Of a DNA stretch of 64,000 bases, positions 11,702 to 22,905 are shown piece after piece. Position 1 is the stretch's first letter; each line of letters opens with the position of its first letter. The DNA lies in the NCBI GenBank assembly GCA_025403435.1, contig CM046332.1:7867903-7931902 (forward strand). Reading direction: 5' to 3'. The DNA comes from Artocarpus heterophyllus (taxonomy: Eukaryota; Streptophyta; Magnoliopsida; Rosales; Moraceae). A program made the position numbers and the translations under genes. The notes beneath the pieces were generated by a model. The model did no database searches, was not told where the DNA came from, and was given only the letters and a program-made list of their open reading frames with translations.

Positions 11702-12531
11702 ATTAGATTCATAACAAACAAATGAGACTAGATTACCTTTCTTCTCAAGCCAATTCTAAAATTTTCCGCAATCCTTCTTCATGTGTCTCTTCCTTTTACA
11801 GAAGAAACACTTGGATTCTTTCTTAATGACAGCTTTGGAAGGCATTTTACCTTTCCCCTTATCCTTAGGTTGATTCTGGTCCTGATTCTGATTCTTTCCC
11901 TTCGCCGTTGTTAGTGCAGCTTCACCCACTTCTATTATAAGTCGCCCTTCTTCTTAAGTACACATGGTTAGCAATTCATTGATTGACCATTTGTCTTTAT
12001 GTGTGTTGTAAGAAATTTTAAAGGGCCCATATGGCTTTGGAAGGGTGTTCAAAATGTAGTGCACCAGAAAAGACTCAGACATATGCACCCCAAGATTCTT
12101 AAGTTGAGCCGTTATGCCCCTCATCTCCATGATGTGTTCACGCACACCTCTCACACTAGTGAGCCTCAAGGACAAGAACCTTATGATTAGGGTGCTGGCA
12201 AGTGTCTTATCTGAAGTTTCAAACTACTCCTCAATGGCCTTCAGTAATGCCCAGACCTTGTCATATTGTTTGACGAAACCACGTATGCCAGCAAAGATCT
12301 TGGTCTTTATGTACATGACACTAAGGTGATTAGATCACTTCCAACGTTCATAAAGAGCAATCTCATCTTGAGTGCTGGTTTCAGTAATTACAGGCTCGTC
12401 TTTTCTTATAGTATAATCAATGTCCATCCACCCCAAGTGAAGGAGAACTCTCTCCTTCCAGACCTTATAGTTATTCCTTTTTAGTTCAAGGATATCACAT
12501 CGAACATCAGATAAATTCACAGGTTGTATGA
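11702..12531 (-). pseudogene. gag: Cop-1 Gag, broken
   Basis: Starting near 12520 (MNLSDV) the frame matches copia gag (RNNYKVWKERVLLHLGWMDIDY, here cut short by a stop). A second open piece at 11954-12175 has the typical ...MRGITAQLKNLG...VHYILNTLP stretch. Near 11780-11830 is a CCHC zinc knuckle (CFFCKRKRHMKKDC). It is separated from the protease by a TAG. Confidence 0.85.
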
Positions 12532-13805
12532 CTGCATAATTAAAACAACATGCTTATGATCTAAAATATTGAGACTAACAGATGTAAATCATGCTTTACC
12601 AATGTAAATCATGCATAAAATCATGAATCTAGTGACATAAAACTTGCTTGTGGGCTAAAGTCCTAATTCAATTAGATTCATTTGACTATATGACAAAACT
12701 ATCAAATTATTTTTCCTTTTCTAATTCCTATGGGTAAATTAGAAAATATAATATAATATTTTATTCCAATTAGTTATACTAATATAATAAAAATTCCTAT
12801 AGGATAAAGTTTATTATATTAAGTATAACTAATTACAATAAATGTCCTTTAACTAAATGTGATCCTTGACCAATTAATATATAATTTTGTATAATTAAAG
12901 GTGCTGTGGCTAAGCTCTAATTATTCAAAATCATATAAATCACTAAGACATTTAATTTTGTTCATAAAAATTATTCATGTAAAATTGCATATTCCATAGG
13001 CAATATAAAAAATTATGAACAAAATCTAAATTTGTGCTAAACAACTTAACTTAATAATATGTATTATAAAACACAAAATTATACATTTAACATTAAATTA
13101 GCACATCAATTATGCATAACAAATTTAGCACATAATAAAAAAATTAATTTCAATATGCTAAAATTATTTAATGCAATATTGCATGCATAATAGGCAATGA
13201 ATTATACATACAAAACAACATATAATTTTAGCACATCAAAACAAAACCATAAAACAAGGTTTTTATTTAAATCCCAAATAAACAAAATTTGAAAAAATGT
13301 GCCTAAAAAAAATTTTCTTTTTTTTTTTGTAATTTTCTGCCTTCATTAAACGATTTGTCATTTTAGGGTTGGGACACCCAAAACGACTTGTCATTTCACC
13401 ACTAAAACGCGCGTGTCCCTTAAGTAAGCGATGTGTCGTTTTGCCCAGTGAAGGGCAAAATGACATGTCATTTTTTGTTGGCTGTTGAACTCGAAAGTGA
13501 AAATGACACTTTGTTTTCTGTCATCTTCAACCTTGAGCCAGGTCTTCTTGATCCGGTTAGGACCCGGTTCAGACTTGGTATAAAACCCAATGGTTTCTAA
13601 GCATTCTGGACACCGTTTTTGGAGTTTCAAATCACAGAAACCTTAAAAATCTTATATTTTAATGATTTCTAATGTTAGTTTTCACAAAAAAAAAAAAAAA
13701 AAAAAAAACTCCAAAACGAAAAACCCAATAATCAAAAGAATTTCCAACAGGTATGTATATTCCAATAACAGTATGCACATATTCAAAGCAGAGGTAATTT
13801 TAACC
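12532..13805 (-). other. Cop-1 untranslated leader between primer site and gag
   Basis: About 1.27 kb of AT-rich DNA with no coding signal, except scattered ORFs at 13263-13630 that I consider chance. Its gag-side end reads TAATTATGCAG on the minus strand, which looks like an intron 3' splice site (boundary 12531/12532). An A-run of 22-23 bases lies near 13686-13708. A long leader is also present in Cop-2. Confidence 0.55.
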
Positions 13806-13817
13806 GCTCTGATGCCA
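13806..13817 (-). other. Cop-1 primer binding site
   Basis: The minus strand reads TGGCATCAGAGC, one base from the initiator-Met tRNA complement TGGTATCAGAGC, five bases inside the LTR. Confidence 0.88.
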
Positions 13818-13822
13818 AATAT

Positions 13823-14166
13823 TGGTTGTTTCTAACATTTACAACAACCTAAAATCATGAAAATAGAAGCAAGGTTGGATCGGTTTGTCCCTCTTGCCAT
13901 TGACACAAATTCTACAATTCGGCCCGACACGGACGATAATTCCACGCTATGTTTTTGGACTTCTGAACACTGACAAAAACATTTCTAGATGGTGTGTTTT
14001 CTTTTTGGTTTTTCGTTGTGTGTTCAGGGACAAAAAAGGGGACACATTTTTATAACGGTGACCATCATGCGGTTATAACCGGTTGAGGACGGTTAACTGC
14101 CGAAATAACCACATGGCAATTGGCATTTATTTTGAACGCTCCACGTGGACCAATTAGGGTCTAACA
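13823..14166 (-). repeat. Cop-1 5' LTR (~344 bp)
   Basis: Read on the minus strand it runs TGTTAGACCC ... AACAACCA, with TG...CA ends. It matches 7848-8196. Being short, its U3, R and U5 can be followed: a G-box first, then MYB-like sites, then TATAAAAA, then a GT/T-rich stretch. Confidence 0.92.
14046..14147 (-). promoter_or_regulatory. Cop-1 LTR promoter: G-box, MYB-type palindromes and TATA box
   Basis: In minus-strand order: CACGTG at 14142-14147 inside CCACGTGG, a G-box as bound by plant bZIP/bHLH factors; several GGTTA/AACCG elements including the palindrome CGGTTATAACCG at 14070-14081, which resemble MYB sites; then TATAAAAA at about 14046-14053. The order and spacing fit a U3 promoter. 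Binding is inferred from motif shape only. Confidence 0.6.
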
Positions 14167-15190
14167 TCATATCTATAAGAAATCCATGTACTGTTTACTG
14201 ATGCTATCAGATAGATATGGATACGTTAGAGGACAATTGTACATCTTGATTAGCACTAAGAGATTGACGGAAATATTTATCATTCTCAATTCAATTGTAC
14301 TTTTCCTACTTTATGCCCACGTAATAAATCCTTAAAGAGATATATAGGAATAAATTCTAGCGCTATTAAATTGCCTTCTTGAGAGACTTTAGTCAACCAC
14401 GTACTCGCATCTTACACGGCGATATTTGTATGCAAATTACCAAAATATTTATGGTTTAGAATTCTTATTTATGTATATTTTCTTAAAAGACTTTGTTAGA
14501 TATGGTTTTACACAAGTAGATGTATTTGAAACATTGAATTAAAATTTTTATGATATATAATAAAAAGATTGAATACAGAGAACAAAAAATATTTATTTCT
14601 TTCTACCGGTAAAAAAATACTTGCTTTTTTTTTTTTAATTTGTTCGTGTTCGTTCAGAAGAGGATGCCATATACATCTCACTTCATGGTCAATTACATTA
14701 GTTGAGTACGTAAGTAATTAATTTACGATATCCTTAAGTTTCCCATTTGACTGTGTCAAAATCAAAACCATATTTGTCGTCAACTTGAGAAAATAGATGC
14801 GCATAATTATGGTTCCATAGTGATCTCCTGATCACCATCATATATACATAAAAAAGAAAGAATACAAAACAAATAAAAAACATATAGCATCCACAGTACT
14901 CTTATATCTCTCTTGAGATGCTGTTCCCATTAATAAGGAATCAACTATGACTTGCACACCCCTTTGGACTAGAATTGTCGCGCCAGAAATCTTGCCTAAG
15001 CGTATGTGTTGGTGCATATAAGCAACTTTATATATCTGCTTCATTATTCTTTATATTAAATTCTAGAGACTAGACAATAAATGAGAGTCAACTCTACAGC
15101 CTATATATAGCTTATGAGTCCTATTTGGCAAATTTATACAAGTAGATTTAAAGAAACATTATAGGAGTTATAGAGAGAAAAGAGAGAAAA
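14167..15190. other. Flank between Cop-1 and Cop-2
   Basis: About 1 kb of AT-rich DNA. The only coding-like piece is a 68-codon minus-strand ORF at 14838-15044 with even composition (GKISGATILVQRG, GTASQERYKSTVDA). I cannot name it and it may be an exon remnant or chance. Nothing else is recognisable. Confidence 0.4.
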
Positions 15191-15195
15191 GTTAG
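15191..15195. other. Cop-2 target-site duplication, left copy (GTTAG)
   Basis: GTTAG directly before the LTR start, repeated exactly at 36220-36224 after the far LTR. Five bases is the usual copia duplication length. It shows that 15196-36219 began as a single insertion. Confidence 0.93.
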
Positions 15196-17472
15196 TGTTG
15201 GAATTAAATATGAAAAAACAATGGAAGGAACTAATCGTTGACAAATAAAAATTTTTTGAAAACCTTGTTCATAAAAAATAGACATATAATTTTAATTAAT
15301 AATAGAAAGCTTTGAGAAATTTTTTCAAACCTTTTGAAGACCTACCAGGGTATCTAGCTTTCCTTTTTAACACCACAATCTTTCAAGCTAAGCCTCCACA
15401 CCAATAAAAAGACAAGTAGGCGTCAAACTGTAAGAGAGAATTAACCTCTTTTTCTAAATCTGCTATGTACTCAACACATAAGATAGTAGACTTTTTTTTC
15501 AGAAAAAAAACTCTCAGTTTTTCTCTCTAAGAATTCTACAAAAGTCACATGAAAAAGATAGATCCAGAGATAACTGTTATCTCTATCTTTTTTATATTTA
15601 AGCAGTTAATTATTCTTAATTTATTTAAATTTATTTTTAAATTTGAAATAACCATCTACTCACCCATATTCCCACAATATCAGACATATGGGGAGGTGCT
15701 CATGATTCACGTTTTTACTTTTTTTTTAAACCAATCATGATGACGTGGTTCTTCATAATGATATATATATATTCGTTAACGAAAATTTTTGTTTAAAAGA
15801 TATTATATATAATATATATAAAGTTAAAGAAATTTTTGTTAAAAAGATTTTGTATATATATAATATAATTAAAATCTTATATATATATATATATAATAGA
15901 CTTGGTTCAAAAACCAAAACAGTCACGAATCTTATATATATATATATATATATCATACGAGATTTGGTTCAAAACCAAATCAAAGTATGTGAAAATATCA
16001 TATATATTTATGTATATCATATATATATATATACATATTCATTTAAAAACCAAAAGAACATCACGTAATGTACTAGAAAATAATATATATTTAATTTCAA
16101 AACTAAATCACATTTATTATGAATAGATTTTAAATTAATTAACAATTTAATTTTGTGCCTATATTAGAAAAAACAAAATATGGTCCTACCACACATGTGT
16201 CATACAAAATTAAAAATCATATGTAAATGATCTTAATATTCAAATATTATCAATTAATAAATTTAAAACATATTTAATTAATCTCATTAATTAAATATAA
16301 TCAATTAATTAATTTAAGTAATGCTCAGTTAAATGTGACAACATTTATCTCATTATATTATGTGTCATAGAGAATATTTTTCTGTATCATATTAATATCT
16401 CAAGTGTGGAATAATTAATTCAGAATTTAATAATTTCAAATTAAATATGTATAATTCTTTCTATGTATTAAATCCAATATAATCTTCATAAAAGTGGCAT
16501 TGGGGACCTATAGATCTATAACCCAAGCTCTAATAAATTTGACAATTAATTAAACTCTTTACTTAACGTGCCAAATTTATTAGTTTTAATATTACTCCAC
16601 TAAAAACTTGAAACTGAACTCTTGAGATTATAATGAAATTCTCAAAGAAAATTAATGAGTAGTCCATTAATATAATTATTACATATAAGTCAGTCATCCA
16701 TAAATAGTTCATAATAAGAGCTAGGTTCAATTTTCATTTGCCTCTCTTATTACATCTTTATTCTTGACTAATGAACGAGCTAATTCATAATCTTATTATA
16801 AAAGAGCACTCTACTATTCAAACCTTGAATTATCACTCAAAAGAGCTATTTTTCTAACTTCCATAAGGAAGGAATGGATTATGTATCCGTATAATATTAT
16901 TCCTAGCCATTCATTCCATTATGTTTCTAAGATGCTAAGTTATGATCTGTATCTAGACAAATCTTACCACACAAATCAAAAAACATAATGTTATAAATAG
17001 GGGTCTAATAAATAATCAGGATTAAGACTATCAAATATATGGTCATCATAATGATAAATTTGAACACTCTATTTGTACCAGATGATTATTAGAGATTCAT
17101 AATTTATCTGGTCAAGTCCAATATAATCTCATTATATAAAGTACCTCCATTCCAATGTCTCTACATTAATAGCCCGAATAGACTATTTCATTCCAAATGA
17201 GATTGGACCATACTTGTAATATTTAATTAAAGATTCTAAATTTTAATTAATTGTTACGAACTATTTAGATTATCATTATCTATAAATTTTATCCCTAAGC
17301 ATATAATATTTATATGCTAAATTTATAGTCACATAAATAATCATGGAATTTTCTTAATGTTTATTAGTCTATTCATAATACATATAAGTAACCAAAATCA
17401 TTATAAATGTCACTTTATTTATTTATTAATAATAAGTATAATGTCACAGCTTATAAGGCACCAATTCCAACA
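15196..17472 (-). repeat. Cop-2 3' LTR (LTR-B family, 2277 bp)
   Basis: In plus reading it begins TGTTGGAATTAAATATG and ends CACCAATTCCAACA. It matches 33903-36219 and, inverted, 60912-63293. It includes an AT-repeat block at 15760-16045 with runs of (TA)n. Several short ORFs in that block are low-complexity translations, not genes. Confidence 0.92.
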
Positions 17473-17482
17473 ATCTCTCACT
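17473..17482 (-). other. Cop-2 polypurine tract
   Basis: The minus strand reads AGTGAGAGAT directly before the LTR. Cop-3 has the less changed AGTGGGAGAT in the same place. Confidence 0.85.
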
Positions 17483-18891
17483 TGCCCTAAAGCATGTAAG
17501 ACATGTCTATTGGACCTAAACCTTTGAAATGTCCCTCGAAACTCTTTGTAAGTAATGTCTTTGTCTGATTGAAAATCAAAATCAATATCTAGTGGGAATC
17601 AAATTCTTACCAAAGTATACCAACATATATTTTCTCGTTCTCCTAATATACTTGACAATATGTTTAACCGCCACCCAAAGATCTAATCCTCATCGAATAT
17701 TTGATAAGCACCTTATTAATGTACGATGTCTAAGACAGCGCCAACAGTTTGTTCTTACGATCACTTATAAGTTAGATTCCAAGAACAAAACTTTCCTCTC
17801 CCAAATCTTTTATCTAGATTTGGTTGATGAGCCATTTCTTTACACTAGATAATATCCTTACATCATTCTGAATGAGTAGGATATCATCTACATAAAGAAC
17901 TAAGAAGACCGCCTTCTTATCTTTGATGTACTTGTATACACAAGGTTCATCAACATTTTGATCAAAACCATAAGATTTGATAGCCTCATCAAATCTTAAG
18001 TTCCAAGATCAAATAGCTTGCTTATGTCCATAGATGGACCTTTGCAACTTGTAAACTTTTTGCTCTTGACCTTTGACCATAAACCCTTTTGGTTGCACAA
18101 TATAAATGCTTTGCTCAAGATAGCCCTTCAAAAAGGTAGTCTTGACATCCATTTGCTATATCTCATAATCAAGACATGCAGCAATTGATAAAAGAATCTG
18201 AATGGATTTAAGCATAGCTACAGGCAAGAAAGTTTCATCATAGTCAACGCCCTCCTTTTGGGTATAACCCTTTACCCCAAGCCTAGCTTTGAAAGTCTCA
18301 ACTTTCCCATCCACTCCTTTTTTTTTCTTGTAGATCCACTTGCACCCTATGGGTTTTATCCCTTCAGGTAGATTTACAAGTTCCCAGACTGAATTGGAGT
18401 ACATGAACTCCATTTCAAGGTTCATAGCCTCCAGTCATTTCTCCTTCTCAAAATCTTCCATTGCATGATGATATGTCAATGGATCATCCTCACCATTATT
18501 AGAGATAGCTATATGTTCTTCTCCAATCTCCTTGTAGAGAGCAGGTGGTCTCACAACCCACCCATTACGTCGAGGTGGTATGACATCCTGATCTATAGAT
18601 GTGGTCTCTTCATTTTTTCCTTCGACAACGATTGTCGGTTGCGGTCTGATCTGATCAAAAAGTAACTCTTCAAGTACAACTTTGCTATGAGGTTTATAGT
18701 TTGTCATATAATCATTCTCGAGAAAAGTGGCATTTGTCAATACAAATACCTTCTTTTTTTATGGATTATAAAACAAACCTCCCCTTGTTCCCTTTGGATA
18801 TCCTCCAAACAAGCATAATTCAGAACGTGGTTCTAGCTTCCCGGTCTTTCTGTTTAGCACATGTGCAGTACATCCCCATATATAGATATGT
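17483..18891 (-). pseudogene. Cop-2 integrase C-terminus, RT and internally deleted RNase H
   Basis: From 18891 downward: the integrase tail (IWGCTAHVL, GYPKGTRGGLFYNP, ATFLENDY), the acidic linker (18435-18740), then RT from 18425 (NSVWELVNLPEG, KPIGCKWIYK, KARLGVKGYTQKEGVDY). A stop replaces Trp before QMDVKT. The YVDD box at 17883-17894 is kept in LYVDDILLI. After RT the frame reaches VKHIVKYIRRTR, the usual entry to RNase H. The RNase H catalytic core is missing and only a short unrelated-looking tail precedes the polypurine tract, so the domain was lost by an internal deletion near 17550-17620. Confidence 0.88.
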
Positions 18892-20571
18892 TGTTGGAAA
18901 AATAGTACGCAATAGAATTTTAAAATTTTTTTATATCAGAGTATTTTTTAAGACACAAGTTTGACACACTATATGCATTAATTAACTAGATCTTACTAAC
19001 CTTTGAATGCCGAAGAACTGTCGCAATTCATGAAGAGAAGTAACGTTCTAGAAGAGCCTCAACCAATTGGTCTTCTTTCCTATTCTCTATCCACAATCGG
19101 AGTAAGTGTGGGTTTATGTCGTTCAGCTTTTTCCCAGATGGCTCTCCTTCCAACCAATTCAGAAATACCCAAAGATATAACTCGTGATTTGTGAATGATA
19201 GCTCTCCGGGGAGTTTTGGAGTCTCACTGACAGAGTCTCACTCTAGATTTCTCACCTGATCTAAATAATAATGAGACTCAATCCCATTTTATAGAGGTTG
19301 GGCCTAGGAGTCAGTCCTTATCAAATAAGGCCTAAAAAATTTGAATCAGAATCGAATCTGGATCAATATCTAATAAAATCCATGTGAAAACACGTGATCC
19401 TTTTATTGTCAGATCGGCAGGCCGAACTGGTAGATCAACCTGCCGAACCTCCTCAATCGGCAGGCCAAACTTAAAGATCGGCCAGCCAAACCTCCAAAAA
19501 AGATCCTTGCAAATTTTTATTTTCTACCTAAGATTCTTAGGATAGAGCCTTAGTTTTAATTCAAATAACCCAATAAAGAAGTTATTTGATTAGAACAGTC
19601 ATATCTAGATAATCTCTAGGAAAATAAATATTCCTGATCATTCAACAAGTTTATCTTAAATTAATTCTAAATCAATCCAACTGATAAACCGACATAAATT
19701 ATCTGATCCCGATAATTCAACAAATTTATCTTGAATTAATTTTATCAAAAATTAATTTAACCGATAAACAAACATGAATTATCTGATTTTACTAAATTTC
19801 AACCAATCTAAAAAATCTGACATAAGTCACCAATTATTGAAAAAGCATACCGTATCGTTATAGGATTTTTGTGAGCTAGCAAAGGGGACCTAATAGAGCT
19901 ATATAGTTGAAGCTTCTGATAATTATGAAACCCAATATCCTAGATATACATTTCATAATTATCAATCTAATGCTACTCCACTAAAAGCTTAGAGCTGCAC
20001 TCTCGAACTATATAGAATTATGAAACCCGAATAGCTAAGTCTCCATGATATATCATAGTGTATTCTATCCCTAGAGGATTATCTATAATCGGCTTAAGGA
20101 CAAGTTTTGTCTTACCTTTTTGATTATTTTTTACCTTATGTTCTGTTATCTCACCATTGGAAAACTTACCATCCAAAGATAGTATACCATTTGGTTACAC
20201 CTATGTATCCAAATGGTTGAGCACTCCAGTTTTTCAATTATAGGATAATACATACAAGAGAATATCAACTACTCCTAAGGAGAACATATAGATTCTATAG
20301 CTATAAATAACAGGTCTACGCTATCAAGAATCATGCCTCCAATGTACCAACATGTGTACCACTATTAAAATGTGGATGTCACCCTTTGGTACATCAAAAG
20401 ACATAAGTCAAGACAACGAGCCCAGACCTTTGTTTGCTTAACATACATTCAATAAATATGAACGTAAAGAGGACAAGATTCAATATATAAATGATAAATA
20501 AATTTTTTATTGATAAAAATGTCTCCAAAAACATATTATATTTTTACTCCTTAGAGCATACACGTCTAGCA
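18892..20571 (-). repeat. Solo copia LTR (LTR-A family, 1680 bp) inside Cop-2
   Basis: Plus reading starts TGTTGGAAAAATAG and ends ACGTCTAGCA. TATGT is duplicated at 18887-18891 and 20572-20576. No internal element sequence is attached, so this is a solo LTR left by LTR-LTR recombination. It matches the Cop-3 LTR at 22906-24926 but lacks ~340 bases corresponding to roughly 24435-24785. It carries four CGGCAGGCCGAAC-type motifs at 19414-19492. Confidence 0.92.
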
Positions 20572-20577
20572 TATGTC

Positions 20578-22749
20578 TGTAATGCCCCAAAATTGATTAA
20601 GTGATAATAGGATGTAAAATGATGGAATAGGGTGCCATAATGAATGTTTTAAACTTAATTTGATCATTTGGTGAAATTTTTGAATTTAAAATTGTTTTGG
20701 TTATTTTAACGATTTTTATTTGTTTCTAATTATTTTAAATGTTCTTTTGAATTTTAAAACACAACAATTTGTCGAATACCAACCACGTCCTTTTTCAAAA
20801 CTGTGGGTGGTACACGGTTTTTTTTCGATGGTTTTGTTTCCACTCCCACTATTTATTTTCCTCACCCTCTCTTCCTCTCATTCACTCTCTCTCAGCTCTC
20901 TCTCTCATCTCTCTCATTCTCTCTACCGTCTCTCTCTTTCCCTCTCTTCCTTTCTCAAATTTTTGAGTGAAAAAGGCGAGCCCAAGCTTTGATTTAGTGA
21001 ATTGGAGGCTTGGAAACATGATTGACTAACCAAAAACGCGATTTAAAGCTTTGATTCAAAGTTAGTTTTTGAATTTTAAAACTTTTTTCAATTTTTCAAC
21101 TTTTCTTGCACTTTGAAATTTAAGCTTATTTGAACTTAGAAAACCATTGATCTAACTTAGGGAAACTTAGAACAACTAGAATCTAAGCTTTGTTCGAAGA
21201 AAAATAAATTCGAATCAAGATTTTTCATTTTTCTCCATTTTTCACCATTTTCGGATTTCTTAGATTTTGTGTGCAAATCTTGTTTAAATGAGTTTAAAAG
21301 TGTCCTATTATGTTTTTCTATCATCTATGATTGATTTCCATGCTTGAGAACTAAGAAAAATAGGTTGAAATGAGGATTGGGGCTCGGGAGGCCAAAAACT
21401 CGTGCCTGAAAAATTTTGAAATTTTCCAGTTCGGTAGACCGGATTCATATGTCCGGCAGGCCAAACTTGGAAAAACTTTAGCCGATCGGACCTGGTTCTT
21501 CGGTAGGCTGAACTGCACAGGTTCGGGTGACCGACAGGCCTACTGAGCATTCTGAAATTTTGTGACTTTTCATCCATTTTTACTGTTTTGAACCCCGATA
21601 GAAATCCCAACTTTATAAAATGATTTTATTAATACAAATGGCACACTAAGACACCATAAAATAGTTTAGCAACGTAGAATATCTTAAACTAGATACTAAT
21701 ACAACTAGTTTCTATTTAAGGTCATTCATGGTTCTGCAAAGCTAACGTATAGTGGACCGGGATTACGGTGTAGGACATCGGTACGAGTATTGAGTTAGGA
21801 CTTCTACCCTTGTTTCTTTGGTAACCCAGTTTCAAATGATTTTCACCTTAAAAAGGTTTTTATCAAAGCATTTTCAACGGTTGTATGAAAAATGAAGTTT
21901 TATCGATTATTTTATAAACCGTGGATTGAGGTGAATTTCATAATGAACTCCATAACGAATATAAATGAAAATACCTAGTAAATGGGTTTTAAATAATGAT
22001 AGAAAGGGATATAAGGGCATGATGCCATATCCGAGATCGGGTTGGGTAGCGTGCGACCTTGTGGGTAAGTCTCGAAACCCAACTAGGCCATTACGGTGCT
22101 GTTATACATATGGTTTGCCCAGGAAAAGAAAATAATGCTCTTTCTAGTCGACCAATAAACTGTTTTTTTGGTAAGACTGAATTTGTTCAATTTTATTTAT
22201 TCAAGACTTTTCTTAAGTAATTTCTTGAATAATGAAATCTCCTTTTAAAATTTAATGTTTCTTATAATTAGTCCTACTAAGCCTTTCGTTCACATTTTAT
22301 TTGTCTTTCAAACTTCCCCCCCCCCCCCCCCCCCCCCCCCTTTAGGTGGATTTCAGCTTAGATTCAGAGAGGATTCCATAGACAGGACTCAGGAGCAATA
22401 GAAGGACCTAGTAGGTTATTTATATTTTATAATATCAAGGCATGTAACATTTTAACTTTCTCTTTACTTGGATTGCTGTTGTAAGATAATATTGTCAATA
22501 CTATATGTGTGCACAAGACGTGGGTCAGTGGGACCCATTCTCGTTCCTTTTATTTCTTTGCACTCTTTAATTATTTACTTTGATATTCTCATTTGCTTAA
22601 TTATTATAAATGCTTGTTCTAAAAAGGGCTTTAAAATTATCCACATTTTCTTAATTAGTCTGTATGCTTAAACTTACGTTTTTACTAAAATTCTTATTAA
22701 TTAGCTTAATAAACCCGTCACATCACCTCCTGTACTCTAGGGCATGACA
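20578..22749 (+). repeat. Gyp-2 5' LTR (2172 bp)
   Basis: TGTAATGCCCCAAAATTG at the start and GGGCATGACA at the end. Internal landmarks: a CT-rich tract at 20865-20955, the degenerate GGC-rich motif cluster at 21430-21545, AACGTATAGTGGACC near 21740 and a TTTAGGTGG block near 22341. TG...CA ends are kept. Confidence 0.93.
22316..22340 (+). repeat. 25-base C homopolymer in the Gyp-2 LTR
   Basis: An uninterrupted run of C where the other gypsy LTRs have 4-7 C (for example CCCCCC near 29495). It is either a replication-slippage expansion or a sequencing/assembly artefact. Confidence 0.9.
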
Positions 22750-22752
22750 GAA

Positions 22753-22764
22753 TGGTATCAGAGC
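22753..22764 (+). other. Gyp-2 primer binding site
   Basis: TGGTATCAGAGC three bases after the LTR, identical to the site of Gyp-1. Confidence 0.95.
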
Positions 22765-22854
22765 TCAAGGTTATGAACCTTGGGAATTGTGCACACATAA
22801 GTACGACAATGAAATACCACTGATAGTCCAAATTTTGTTTTCAAAAGTAAGAGA

Positions 22855-22905
22855 ATAGTACCTAGACGATGTTTGATAGCTGATGCCGAGTTTGGAAACG
22901 ATGAA
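22855..22905 (+). pseudogene. gag: Gyp-2 gag start remnant
   Basis: Aligns with the first ~17 codons of Gyp-1 gag (MAPRRRSTADAEFGNDE), but the start codon is ATA (22855-22857) and a TAG lies in frame. Cop-3 interrupts it right after the GGAAACGATGAA segment. Confidence 0.85.

Larger units (their letters stand above)
7848..14166 (-). mobile_element. Cop-1: complete but decayed Ty1/copia LTR retrotransposon
   Basis: Two ~345 bp LTRs in the same orientation bound an internal region whose minus-strand order is primer site, ~1.3 kb leader, gag, protease, integrase, RT, RNase H, polypurine tract. Integrase before RT is diagnostic of copia. All domains are recognisable but broken by stops and frameshifts, and the protease and integrase active sites are changed. 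By eye the LTRs differ at about 25 positions, mostly transitions, so the insertion is not recent. A clean target duplication is not present. TCATA occurs right after 14166 and again three bases short of the left LTR end, so a few terminal bases may be altered. Confidence 0.93.

Noticed and set aside
15745..16126. Tyr/Ile-rich ORFs in the AT repeats of LTR-B (also 62536-62815 and 33325-33585)
   Set aside because: Low-complexity (TA)n translation.
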